From Saccharomycopsis fibuligera x Saccharomycopsis cf. fibuligera (lineage: Eukaryota; Ascomycota; Saccharomycetes; Ascoideales; Saccharomycopsidaceae), in contig CP012815.1 in assembly GCA_001936135.1 (NCBI GenBank), positions 806,001 through 870,000 of the forward strand: a DNA stretch of 64,000 nt, written 5' to 3'. This document shows positions 1-12,316 of this stretch, piece by piece. The notes below the pieces were generated by a model. That model was not told the origin of the DNA. It saw only the letters and a list, made by a program, of their open reading frames with translations, and searched no databases. Position 1 is the first letter of the stretch. Every line of letters begins with the position of its first letter. A program made the position numbers and the translations under genes.

Positions 1-472
1 AACAGTCGTCCAAAGTTGGACCAGTGACATTCCAGTTCAACGTTGACAAAACATTCAATTCCATTTGTAAGAATAAACTTTCATCGTATTGGTTGCGAGA
101 AGCGACTTTCAACTCCTTCAATTGAAGGACCTTGTTTTTGTCATCATGGTTCTTGGAGGCAATCCAAAAGCATGTGAGACCAAGCAACTGGTAGTGTTCC
201 TTCATGACAATTCTCTTGGAGTAATATTGGTCCATGATTTGAACACCCAGAAAAAAAGTTTTGGATGATAAACGCAATTGATAGTGCAATCTGATCATAA
301 ATTCAAGCAATGGGGTTCTGTAGTGCCATTTGAGCTCAGTTTGATCATCCATCATTGATGGATCCACATAATTGTGGGATTCCCAGCTGTTAAAATGATT
401 GATTATCTCAGCTTTGTACTCAGAACTGATCTGACTATTCAATCTCTCTACCAAGGAAACATTTTGAACCAT
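1..472 (-). CDS. CLN3: G1 cyclin, CLN3-type, 5' part only
   Basis: The minus strand reads open from an ATG at 472 through the window edge, giving the first 157 residues. The N-terminal cyclin box is clear: residues around YQLLGLTCFWIASK, the DKNKVLQLKEL stretch and the LSTLNWNV end of the box line up with the same parts of budding-yeast Cln3 better than with Cln1/Cln2. G1 cyclins of this family activate the Cdc28/Cdk1 kinase and trigger release of SBF/MBF at Start. The start is chosen because it is the first in-frame ATG, with no other ATG upstream in that frame. The rest of the gene lies outside the window. The upstream side is an 11.8-kb gene-free stretch, so this cyclin may have a very long promoter. 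It could instead be another member of the Cln/Hgc family, but the match is closest to Cln3. Confidence 0.8.
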   Translation of the reverse strand, partial: MVQNVSLVERLNSQISSEYKAEIINHFNSWESHNYVDPSMMDDQTELKWHYRTPLLEFMIRLHYQLRLSSKTFFLGVQIMDQYYSKRIVMKEHYQLLGLTCFWIASKNHDDKNKVLQLKELKVASRNQYDESLFLQMELNVLSTLNWNVTGPTLDDC

Positions 473-3212
473 GATTAATATGTTGTTGCTTCGTATTAGT
501 TCGATGTGGTTGTGTACTGTGTACGATGCAAGTAGATGAGGTTAAGAAAAAAAAAAAAATTTTTTTCTTTTGCAGGAAGACAGTGGAGCAAAGCAAAAAA
601 TATGCAGAGTAAAAAACAAATGGATATTAACAGAGGAAAAGCAGATTGTTTATTGCCTGACACTTGTAACCGTAGCAGATGTCAAATGAATGAGGAGAAA
701 AGAAGTTTGATTTTGTAGTTTGAGATTAAGCTAGTTTTTTTCAAACTTTGGGGATTGCTTTTCTTTTTGGGATATGTACAAGATTTTATTAGACCGAGCA
801 GCTAGCTTCTTGTAACTTTTGGTAATGCATAAACTGATGTAAAACAATAAATGTTCACAATGTTCACAATAGTGATAGTAAAGAAGGAATAAAACTTGAG
901 TGCACGAAGATAGAGGTATAGAAAGTCACTGTACTATATATACTATGATTTAGTATGAAACTGGCCGTAAGGAAAGAAGCAAAGCCGCAAGATGTGTACT
1001 TGACCCAGAAACCACTATAACGGGTTTGAATTGGGAGAATAAAGGATAAAGACTTAAAGAGAAGATAAGATTTCTACGTTTTTTCTTTTTCGATATCTGG
1101 AATAAGATGAGTCTGAGAAGGACGATTGTGTAGATATATATCTGGATTAATTGTTTTTGGGTACCTAGTGTCAGGTCGTCAGGTCGGCTAGAAGCTTAAC
1201 TGTGTAAAACTTTAAGCTCAAAGGCCTCTCCTATATTAATGCAGAGAGCTGCACCACGAAGCTATCAATAGGTAGCAACTGATGTGCGCTGCTGTACAAA
1301 TTGGCGCATCTTACAAAAATATAATTAAACGCTAAAAAGCTGTACTTTCTTACTTTTTTTTATTTTTTATTTTATTTTTTTCATGCATCTGTGTTCATCA
1401 TGTAGGTAAAAGCATGTAGCTATGCAGGTAATAATGTGTGTAGAGGCGCATTGGACTGTACTGCAGAATCAAGCGCGGAACAGGAGGTTCATGCGCAAAT
1501 AATGTTTAGCTGCCATCGCGCAGCTTTAATGCTTTCTGGTATCTACTTGACAACCGTTTATCTTAGCTGATGAATGCAGTACTGGCTACACTGCTGGTTT
1601 ATGCCTGTGGCTATTCAATCTGGCAGCAGATGCTAACAAGTTCAGCCATGTCTGAAAAGGCTCAGCTGGGCCATTATATATAATATTCCACGCAATACCT
1701 TCAATGGCGGTGAGTCAGGGATAGTACGCCTATTATTACTATTATCCACCATCGGATAGTACATTTTGCTCTATTATTTCTATTCCGTTCCTTTCCTTTC
1801 CTTTCCTTTTCTTTTCTTTCCTTTCCTCTACTCAATAGGTACGCGCCTCTAGGCGCAAAATATGGTGATTTCACTTAAGAGGTGTGTATTGTTAGGCCTG
1901 CAATAGTTAGTCATCTGAATTTGGGGGTGGTGTACCAGCACCAATACGCTCGCCAGCTATAGGGGCAAGTTTATATACACCACTGCAATATATACACAAT
2001 TTTTGTTTTTTTTTGTTATCTTTTTTTTTTTTTCCAACTATGATTAGAAAAAAGGAGTAACCGCAAGTTCGATGTCCACATGATTCTGGCATTAGTTGAA
2101 AAATTTGACAAATTCTTCTCTATTTCTGTCATCCACCAATTAACTGGTAATTTTGTCCTTAATTTAGTTGCAGTGGTCATAAATACATCATCTAGGTTTT
2201 TGCAGTTCAGCTAATTTATTAGTTAGTCGAGCCTAGTCATGTGAAAATTAAATGGCAAAAGGAAACCTCAATCAGTCTCTACAATCGTCATAGTCACTGG
2301 TTGTTTTTGATTATCTGTCTAAAATAAAAAAGGTTCAAGGCCGTTTTGGCCCACAATCGAGAAATTGTAGTCCATTGCAGCTGAAACAACGCGAGGATGC
2401 ACTTTGAATAGATGCTTCATGCATACATACCTCACGGCCCTAAGTTTTTTATTTGGTGTACACCAGTTTTCTGTTTAGACCCCCGCGACGGAAAATTTTT
2501 AGTACTATAGTGAGGTTGCCACTGGCAACATTGGATCAGCGGTACTGCCGCGTACCATTTTTAAGCGACGTTGACAAAAAAGAATAAAAATGATGCCGGA
2601 AATTAGCAGCCATTTTTTTATTAGATGAATGGATTATAATCAGCTAACGAACAATAGTGGAGCAAAGACAGCCACTAGTGGCGACCTTTGTATCTAGGAT
2701 GACCTTAACAGGACTAGATCCTGGCATAGTTAAGCTCCACGCTAAGTATCAAACGAAGTAAAGAAAGGGCTGGACTTTCCTAGTCTAATTGTTTTATACT
2801 GTACTACACTCAAGTATATTTCGATAATTATCAATTACTCCTTCATAAAAGAGACCCTTATCAATAAAGTGTAGAGGTGATGGTCTAGCTATGGTGATTT
2901 GTTCATCCAGTACCAATTCTAATGATATCCATCGCTGGCTGCCCCCGTTTATACATGTTTTAGACATTAATTTTTCATTGAGTATATATACCTTCCCTTA
3001 ATGAATATTGGCAGCATGTTTCAGACCGATGCCCGCTACACTACTTTAGTAGTTATTGATAGCCTTAAAGATGGCTTGCTGAGCTGTTTATAATACCTTT
3101 TATTTCCTAAATGGTGATTTTGTATCTCCATGAATATATTCGGACTTGAAGATCAAGATAGCGTACCAGACGAGTTCCCCTGTTTTTTTATTATTCATTG
3201 TACTTGATGCTC

Positions 3213-3250
3213 CATGAGAACTACATGACAACTACATGAGAACTACATGA
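3213..3250. repeat. 11-bp tandem repeat
   Basis: Three copies of CATGAGAACTA (the middle one CATGACAACTA) followed by a partial fourth copy. It lies in the gene-free region upstream of the cyclin gene. Confidence 0.8.
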
Positions 3251-4782
3251 ATGAAAAGTAGGAGTCTATTTTGTTAGAGCATAAATTAGACCAATAGGCA
3301 CGCAAAAGGGAAATTTCTCCTACTTTAAAGCATATTAGCCCCCTCCAATGCTAGCTTTAAATGAGCCCATTGGGGATTATTTCTCCTTCAAGCTGTTCAC
3401 ACATTTATACACCATGCATAGATATAAATTATCGTAGCACGTAGACAGAGAGAAATTAAACCTTTCTCAACGCAGCTTTCAAAAGACAAAAAGGTAAGAT
3501 ATCTGAAAGCCGATTGTGGCAGGATCGTACTGTCCCACACTGTCGAACGCCTGCTGCCTACAACTGCTGTAATATTTGCCGATCACCAGCATGCCAAAAT
3601 GCGGGTTTCAACTTTATGCTTGCTGACGCATTTTTGATCTGCGAAGACTATTAATTATCTGCGCCTGCAGTAAATATTTACATTGCATAAACGGAAATTG
3701 TCAAAATTGTAAACTGTCTCGATTGCAACACCAGGTGGCTTGAACCTCTTGTCTGGAGATCACAACTTTCACTAGGAAAAAAACATTTTTGAAGTTTTTG
3801 TCATTTTTCAGCATTTTTATTGTCAAAAACTATTGTAAACAGTTCTAGCTTTAGCTATATTCTCAAATCAATATGTTGTAGTATGTGATAACATTTCGTT
3901 TTTACCATTTTGGACTCCTATAAATGCAAAACGGGCATCTTCAAGGTAGTGCTTTTAGTACTTGATTTCTTTTTCATCTTCTAAAAAAGTCTAGAAATCT
4001 CCATAGATTATAAATGTGAGCGAAGATACGCAACATGAAATTCTTTCTATCTGTAAAATTAAATCGGGGTGGTAAAAAACTGTAAGGTGTTGAACCATCA
4101 TTGTGGTCAAAATCTGGCTAGATCTTTGGAAGCATTCAATTCGGTGTGCACAAAATTTATCCCTTGAGTAGCAGCTATCTAATAAAAAGAATAATGCTCG
4201 TGTATGCCACGTAGTTGGAGAGTTTCATATACAATCATTATAGGTTATAATTAAAAGGCAAGTATACTTAGTGCCCTGTTTTTTAAAGTTTACTTAGTAG
4301 TCAGAAGATCTATGTTTTCTTTTCTCTCTACATACACTTTATTAAATTAGAGCGTAGTTGATTTGAAAATTGATAGGCTTTTTTTTGTGTATCACCATAA
4401 AAAGCCTATGCAAGTTGGGCCTATCTCGAGATAATTTAAAAGCTAATCCTGACAGAATTATAATTATCTTGGCTCTTCTATATTGTGGCTCTTCTATGTT
4501 TTTAGTTAACAGAGCTAAAAGTAACTCCCAAAGAACATAGAAATTGATTAATAACATGTGAGATTGAAATCAAAGCTTTGACCGAAGTTCGGTTTACATT
4601 TTTCCTTAATGGCTTCATTGAAAAGACGACTAGTTGCTGCCAATCTAGAACTAGTACTTTTTTGTCATTGGCTCTCAGCCGTGTGTTTAGATAAATCTTA
4701 CTGACTAAAGAGGAGATTTCTTGTAGTTTTTCATTGGTCCACGATTCTACCCGCAATGCATTAGCTACAAAATGAATGGCAC

Positions 4783-4806
4783 AAAAAAAAAAAAAAAAAA
4801 AAAAAA
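4783..4806 (+). repeat. poly(A) tract, 24 nt
   Basis: Uninterrupted run of 24 A. It is one of a set of similarly long homopolymers spread over the window. Confidence 0.9.
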
Positions 4807-7800
4807 GAGAAACTTACAAGAAGTAAAAAGAGCTCCTTTAAAGGGCCTCATTAGTGTAATAGTATTTTTCAGGATTACCATCATTGAGTAAAAAGAACAA
4901 AACGAGATTTTACAAAGGTTTGTACTGCGAATTCGGAGTTCATTCAAGTTACTCATAGCGACCACTAATGGTGCGACTGCTTATAGATCTCTTTTACTTA
5001 AAAAAAAGGCAGAAAAGCCGATACTGGATAAAGTATGTTACGAATTTTTAATTTATTACTTTGAAATTGAAATTTTCTACAAGGACAGACTCAGTTTAGG
5101 TAGACGAACCGGATCTGACATAATGACAAATTAGTGACTGTAGCGCAGCTTCTGCAATTTCTATGCGAATGAACCGCATAGCTCTTCTTCTCAAAAACCT
5201 CCACCATATAATAGCTATATTTTTTACCTTCAGTTATAATATGCGTTAATGCATATTTGTGGGTAATAAAAACTGTGAATTTGCCGCGGCGTAGGTAAGT
5301 CGATGCTTTATTGATTATATTGTTTTCAAGGTGAAATTCTATAAGTGACTATAAGATTATTGTTAAGAACAAGTTTCTATTGTTAGCACTCCGAAGAACC
5401 TCGCCGGCCAGCCTAAACGCTACGGGTTTCAGTTTTTCTTTATATTCTGAATCTTCAACTATACGCTTCCCTTTATGAACTGATTTTCTGTTAGGACTAA
5501 AAATTGTTGGCAGAATATCTAGATATGCAATTTCGAATAGACAGTCCAATTTATATATGCTGTCGGAGGTTGCTAATCTTTCTCAAGACTCTTCTTAATT
5601 TAAAAACTAAGCAGCAACGGCCTGCATAACTTGTCTCCACTGCCGCTTTTGTACCGGCATTAGTAGTAATTGGCCACTGCTGTCTTACACTGTCTCACGC
5701 CGCTTTGCGCTAGTGAAGCTGCGACAGGCTTCTGACGTAGCACAATTACGTAACCAATGTCCAAATACAGCAGTGACGATAGAGTGTCAAGTTGAGCTCT
5801 CACCTCCTTGAGCCACTACTTCGTATATTAACAGACATGCAATAAAAAGATTCAAAGTATAGATATTTGCTATGATTGGATAAAGCCTACAAGATGATGT
5901 TGGTGTGTTGCCCATTCTGCTATCTTTCCCTTTTGTCAAAATTGTACTGTGTTGTAGGTAATTTTTTTTTTTGGATAATAACCATTAGCAGTTTCAAAGT
6001 ATTAAACTGTTTGCTATAGTTTGTCCTTGCCCTTAATTAATTAAATGATTAGGTTAACAAGACATACGTAACAAAGAATGGAATCGCTTACTGAAAATAG
6101 AACACGGCTATAGCTAACACTGAAACGATGATCACTATTCAAGCAAATTTTAAGTCAGCGTTTTAACGTATTTTTGAGTTTACTGAGCAAATTGTTATCG
6201 ATACGAACAGTTCTCTGCCAAACGATTATTAGCATTCAGCCAAATAACAGCTACGGAATGGTAATCGTTATCACCCGCTAAACAAAAAACGATCTTTGTT
6301 ATATTCCGCTTGGATTTGCCCTAATATTTTTTAGTTAATCAATAGGTCGCCTCAATGATCTCCAATGCGCTTTTATTAAAATTCGGGGATAGTAATTATT
6401 TATCCCATCACCACTTTACAGTTTGTTTATGTCTGTTCGCAATTATTTTTGGCAGATATAAAACATTAGTCAATGTCCAATCACCGCCAATTAGCCAGCA
6501 ATGTCTATCATTTTCCCCAACTCCCACATAATTCATTATCTAATATCTGAGGGAAATGTATCTTCTTTTTTGAGAAGCCCCTACTTCCAATTCCTTCACA
6601 AAGCTAGCTCCAAGGGGTTGAAATTTGTTCTGTTTTTGCCCTTTGAGCATTGATCGAGAATCTTTTAGCTTTGACGGAAAAACACACACACAAAGCGCGG
6701 CAACAACTCCTGCCAAAAACAACTGTTAGCACCGTCTTCCGCATTCATCACTGCAAATTACTCCTTTGAATTCATGCAATTTCCTGATCCATTCCGGCTC
6801 GTAAACTCGATGTCTAGATCTTGCACTGTGGCGTCTTTTTATACTGCTCCTATTGGCATCTATGTGTACATTTGCTAGAATGGGCCATAACGGGTACATA
6901 AACAGCGATACCTGACTTCCCTAGCAACGACTCAACCAAGATATCACGAGTTCTTGAGTTTTCTCTCCTAGCCTTGCACTCAATTATACAAAATGATATG
7001 CTTATAGTAGGAATTAACCTAAAAAAAAGAAAAAAAAGAATAACTTTTGAGTGCGGTTTACGTGTCGATATGTTGGCGATTGTAAATGACTTATTTAAAA
7101 TCGCAGCTCTAAAAGGGCGATGTATGATATCGAATGATATCAAATACTCAACTTCTAAGCGATCTAACCAGTGTGGTTGCAAAGTGTAAGTTATTAGTGG
7201 CATTGCAATTAATTAGCCTTCGCGCAGTTTTCAAGGATAGTACATAGGAGCAAGCTTACCCAACCTTTTAAACCGCGTATTGCAAATCGTAGTTTCCTGT
7301 TTTAGTACCGCTCTAAGCAACATTGTATTTTTAAAAACGCCTAGATGTAACTCTTTTTTCGCTTACTTCTTGGGCTAAAAGGTTTTAACGTCTTTTCTTT
7401 TGGGATTGAACAAAAACGGAACACCAAGCACTTTTCAGTGTTTCTAAGTTTTAGAAACCGTGCAAATCTTGAGATCACGAAGAAACAAAATCTTACTTGC
7501 AGGTAAAAGATATTTTGAGCTTTACAACATTTAAAAATATATTACGTATCCTAGCACACTAAGTACAAAATAATAATACTCAATATTACCATATAACGGG
7601 TGTTTTGAATGTACTCACACTATCTCAAATGACATGATCCTGTCTTCGACCATAATCCTTGGGAGGCAATTTTTACCGCCAATTGTCCATTATTAGTACT
7701 ACCGACCCTTTAACGAATTAATTAAAAATATCAAAACCTTTCACACAACCGCCTTCTAAAAAATTCAAGGGAATACGAATGCAAGCAAAAATATTTTTCT

Positions 7801-9083
7801 AGTTTTTTTTTAAAAAGGGATGAATACCACACGGAACTTAGTTTTCTGGGTTTTATATTATCATTTAAAGCACTTCTTCTACTGAAGAAGAACTGCTAAT
7901 ACTGTCTCAATGTCTCAAAAGTATGGAAATTATGATCCATGAATGCCAATAATACGCATAAAATATATATAAAAGATTTTTTGATTATTATTTTTTTTTT
8001 GCATAGTAGTTGTTAGTCCTTGGCAATATTTCCCTGAAGACTTTTGCAGCATTTAGTGAATGCTAATCACTCCTTGACTGAATCACAGTAACTAAGGTCA
8101 TAAATGATATAAAGTGAATGCGCTAAAAAGTTTACGTCTAGTGTGGTACTATTGACCCAGCCATGATTTTTCAGGAACGATCGAAAAAGACCAGCTTAGA
8201 TATGTAGCTAAGCGAGGAGACTTTTTTTAAGTCATTTTCACCTTGGTAGCAGCGTACAACAGCTGATTTAAAATTAAATAGTGCTTATCAGTGTCTGAAT
8301 AGTGCATTAAACGCCCCTATTGAACTGTTAGTTTTGGTGTCTTAGACGTTTCTTGAGCCATCAAACCTTGAACTAATGCCAATGCTAATTATGCGTTTGC
8401 CGCGACTTTTTGCAACGATATTGTTTTGGTAAAATTAGTCAAAGTATGATCCACTTCAAAGCGAAACCAGCTGCACATTTTTGCCAAACATGATTCAATA
8501 GAAAACCAGCCACGGATATTAACTGCACAGAGAGATCTACCATAGCTCCTTAGATGCTTCGAGGTTTGCAAGCCTAATGCTTTGCTTTCCTGCCAGTTCT
8601 GCACTATTCTTTTATTTTTATTATTGTTATCATTATTTTTTTCAGTATCTTTGTATCCTTCTTTGAAGCATAAGAAACTGCTTCGGTTTGTTGTCATTCA
8701 TAAAATTGTATTTTCATTTTCTCAATTTTAAACACCGAAGTGACATGTTTTAACTCAGACGAAAACCTTTTTCTCTTCCAATGCAACTTACAGAGAGAGC
8801 CACGAGACGACTACATATGCAAATCTACGAGTTGGATCTCTTTTCTTTAATATATTGAATGTTTCCTTCCCTCCACTATGCCGTAATATAGCATCGATGT
8901 ATGCCATATTCTACAACACCTTTTTGTATATAAATTCATGTACACAATTGGAAACTGAGACACTGATACGTCGGCCTGCTGCTGAGCGATGCCCCACAAC
9001 GCTAACGCCAGCCAGTACTGGAGCACACTATTAGTTTAGTGTCCAAACACAACGCGGGGCGGAAGATACTGGACTGCAGTTGA

Positions 9084-9116
9084 CAAGTTCAGGCAAGTTT
9101 AGGCAAGTTTAGGCAA
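9084..9116. repeat. 10-bp tandem repeat
   Basis: Unit AGGCAAGTTT repeated about three times with partial flanking copies, in the gene-free region. Confidence 0.8.
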
Positions 9117-11080
9117 AAATGTGCAAAGCTGCGAGACCCATCAAGCAAATTATCGCGAGCTGCAAATTGCTATGCATGCAACGTCCCGCACAAGTCACAG
9201 GCATAGGAGAAACATTCGGCACCCGCTGCTATTGGCTTACATAAGCTGTCCAATTATTATTTTTTGAAGAGGGCGATTACGGCTGCAGTTGTTTCATGTA
9301 TGACTATGTACTTGTGGTATATTATCCAGCATCATGGATCGTCTTTTAACTAGCCATTTAGCTCGAACGACTAATTTCCACTTGTACAGAGATCTACGAA
9401 CGGAAATTCGTAATTAAGAAACATGCAATAGCAAACCTCAAACCAGATTCCGTTGTTAACCAGTATGGCATAGTATATTGCAAATTTAATGTCAATCTGA
9501 AAAAAGGCGATCCGTGACCGGCCGTCGCTATTTAATCGACGATCAATGATTATTCGCCAGCTTTTAACTTTTTTTTTTTGGTAAACGTATGCTTACATAG
9601 CCCGAGTAGTGCGTAACCTTAGTAGCCTAAAGAATCATAGAAGACTTTATTATTGTTATTGTATCTATAATTCGTTACATAAAACACTTGTTGACAAAAA
9701 AGTCTGGAAAAATTTCCCATATGGGCTTGTACGTATAGAAGAAACTCGTAGATTCTCTGTTACAATATTTTCACATACACATACACCTACTTATAATCAT
9801 ATTCATGTTTTTGGACAAATACCGCTTTTGACGGCGTCTCAATCTGTCCATGAATTGGCTTTTGATCAATTCCACTTTTCATCAACATAGGCACTGGAAC
9901 TCCATTTTCTTAATTATATAAGTATTAGTGTTCTCTGAGTTCACTGACAAAACTAAGGCAATAGTTCTTAGAAAAATTAGAAAATAACCTCTTATAGCAC
10001 AAGGAATCTTACAGTATGTAAGTTTTTCAAAAAGATTAACTTGGTTTGCCAAAAATCGACAGAATCCTGATAAGAACGGATATTATCATTTTTCTGCGTT
10101 GTCGACGACAAATTCATTGGCAAATTTGCCCATTCGCATATTGACGGACCCCTGGCATGCTTCGATTGCTATCATATTGTTTGCATTTGCCTCCTGTTTA
10201 CTGTCTGCTTCCTGTCTGTTATCTGCGCCAATGGTTGCTGGCATCAATTGAACAAGTAAAGGATTGTTGAGCAGCATATACCGCGTATACGCCGAGCAGG
10301 ACAGTTATGTACGGAATGCATTGACTATTGTCCGCCAGTCCACGCATTCGCCGAATCACATATGCGTGGCCAGGCCCAGTAATATTCAATCATTAAGTCT
10401 CCCTTCGGCGAGTTGACATTTTCTTTTAATCTAACTAATCAAAACGGCAATGCGATTTTCATTTTTCGCTTTCAAAAAAACTCTTACTATTACAGCTGTC
10501 TCATTCTTCCAAGGTTTGCTTCTTGACTGTCATTTTTTTCAACCTTTGACATTTTTACTAGTATTTTATTCTTTTTTGTCTTCTTGTCTGTAAAAGGGTC
10601 TCAGCACTCTTTTTATTGGACACCAGTAAGCAGCTGTTTTACACCATTGAGGTAATACATATGTGCCGTTGTATATGTATACTTCGAGAAATTTTTTTTG
10701 TTCTTTGTATTCGTTAACAATTAATATTGTGTACCTTCCAACCTTCAAAAGTTCACCCAAACGTTTAATTTTCCAGAATTTTTCAAAATTTGCAGACCAT
10801 TTCTATCTGTCAGTCTGTCAGTCTGCCTGTCTGTTTAACAACTACGCTCTCTGTTGTCAGGGCTACCTACCTACATACATATATAATGTCACGTAGCATC
10901 ATATACATCACCCACTTGCGCATAAACGAGCCGTCGATCGGCACTAATGCAAGTAAGTAGATTCAAAAATTATAATTTTGCACCTTTTCAAATTATTACT
11001 GCAGTTTGTACATAGTACTGCAACAAAAGTATGAAAATCTTTACCTTTTTCCATTTTAATCGATCTTTTATGAGCGACAG

Positions 11081-11121
11081 CTGGCTGTCAGGTAGCTGGC
11101 AGGTTGTCGATCGACAGCCAG
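11081..11121. repeat. Inverted repeat with internal palindrome
   Basis: CTGGCTGTC at 11081-11089 is the exact reverse complement of GACAGCCAG at 11113-11121, with 23 nt between. The right arm overlaps a perfect 12-bp palindrome, TGTCGATCGACA, at 11105-11116. It may be a protein-binding or hairpin site. Confidence 0.7.
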
Positions 11122-12316
11122 TAAGTAGCGTAATGCTTATATACTGCTATAATCTGTTGTCTTTATATACAGCATGGCATATGTAATGCCTATGATACTT
11201 GTAGCATTGAACAATAGCTTGCGGGCGACAGACACACCAAACGAAATAAAGTTGTATCTTATTTTCTTTTTATTATTAAGAAAAATAAAAAGTCGAGCGA
11301 CTAAAAAAATTGGTTTCGTCTAATTGGGAAAGAATTTCAAAGATTAAGGCATCAATGGGAAAACGAAGTTTTGCCACAACAGTAAAGAGAGAAAAAAAAA
11401 AAAAACAATAAATATTATAAGCTAGGAGTATAAGCAGCAAAGAAACAAAAAATTAAAAGTAAAAACAAAGAGAACAAAGAAAGCAAGACGATCTAGAGGC
11501 TAATATGAAAAAAAAAAAAAAATGCAACCAGTAAAATAAAAAAAAAATTCATGAAATAAAAACACAAAATGTAAAGAGAGATTGGCTTAAAAATCTCATG
11601 TATTAAAATGATGTATAGTATAGTAAACCAGTTTTTAATAGCAATTCCCCAAGATTATCAAATATGACAAGACTTTCATAAGAAAAATTAAAGTGCCCAC
11701 GATTCATATTTTAGTGCTCTTGCAATTATGGTAAAGTATGATTGATATAATATAGTAAAACATTACTCATTTAACTACCCACTTAAAGGCGGGGACTGAT
11801 AATCACACAAATTGTTGACTAATTGACAGCTAAAAAAGTTGTAGATGTAATACATCTACCCTGAAAAATTCTTCAAACGTATTTTATGTGATATAATACA
11901 ATTTAGTTGTATTACAATCATCCAGTGTGCACACTCATTATTTAAAAATTGTGCAGTTTTTAATTATTTTTTTTTTTTTTTTTTCGGAATGATTTGCAGC
12001 CAGCTAAGTACAATTGATTAGCCATAGTCGACCGAAGAGCGTTTAATTTAAAACAGTGTTCAGCCCTTCACCAACACGCTCATTAGTAAAGAAAAATTAA
12101 CAATTGACAAATGAAAAAATAAAGCAAATAGCGAGAATTGGAGAAGGAAAATGTCTGCCTGTTCTGTCGATAAACTATCAGCACGGATTCATAATTGTTG
12201 CCGCATTCTAGGATACTATGGGATTTTTATTACCACACAATGTAATCACTAATTTGTAACGCTGTAGACATACAAGACAAATGCAGCCCCCAGCTTATTT
12301 TTCAACTTTTCATTCT

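Larger units (their letters stand above)
473..12316. other. 11.8-kb gene-free region upstream of the cyclin gene
   Basis: No convincing gene is seen on either strand: open frames are at most about 117 codons and match no family I know. The region lies between the cyclin start and the 3' end of SLP1, both on the minus strand, so only the cyclin can use it as a promoter. It holds short tandem repeats (CTTTC near 1790-1815, an 11-bp unit at 3213-3250, a 10-bp unit at 9084-9116, CTGT near 10805-10835), poly(A) at 4783-4806, poly(T) at 11967-11984, an A-rich strand at 11270-11560 and a palindrome cluster near 11071-11121. I see no tRNA, rRNA or complete transposon. Long regulatory region and centromere are both possible. 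Confidence 0.7.

Noticed and set aside
2331-2352. GGTTCAAGGCC as a possible tRNA B box
   Set aside because: No T-stem pairing and no A box at the right distance; similar checks at 3740 and 61850 also failed.
4502-4965. Two minus-strand frames that could be joined in frame by a GTAAGT...GTAG intron containing the poly(T) tract
   Set aside because: The intron would be only 53 nt with no branch-point sequence, and the product has no recognisable domain.
6974-7189. Plus-strand frame ending in SKRSNQCGCKV, faintly like the N-terminus of Mutator-type transposases
   Set aside because: Only a few residues fit, no transposase core or terminal repeats are visible nearby; too weak to call a relic.
7366-7374. 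ACTTCTTGG, part of a Candida-type telomere repeat, as a hint of telomerase RNA
   Set aside because: Nine bases are expected by chance and no longer repeat match follows.
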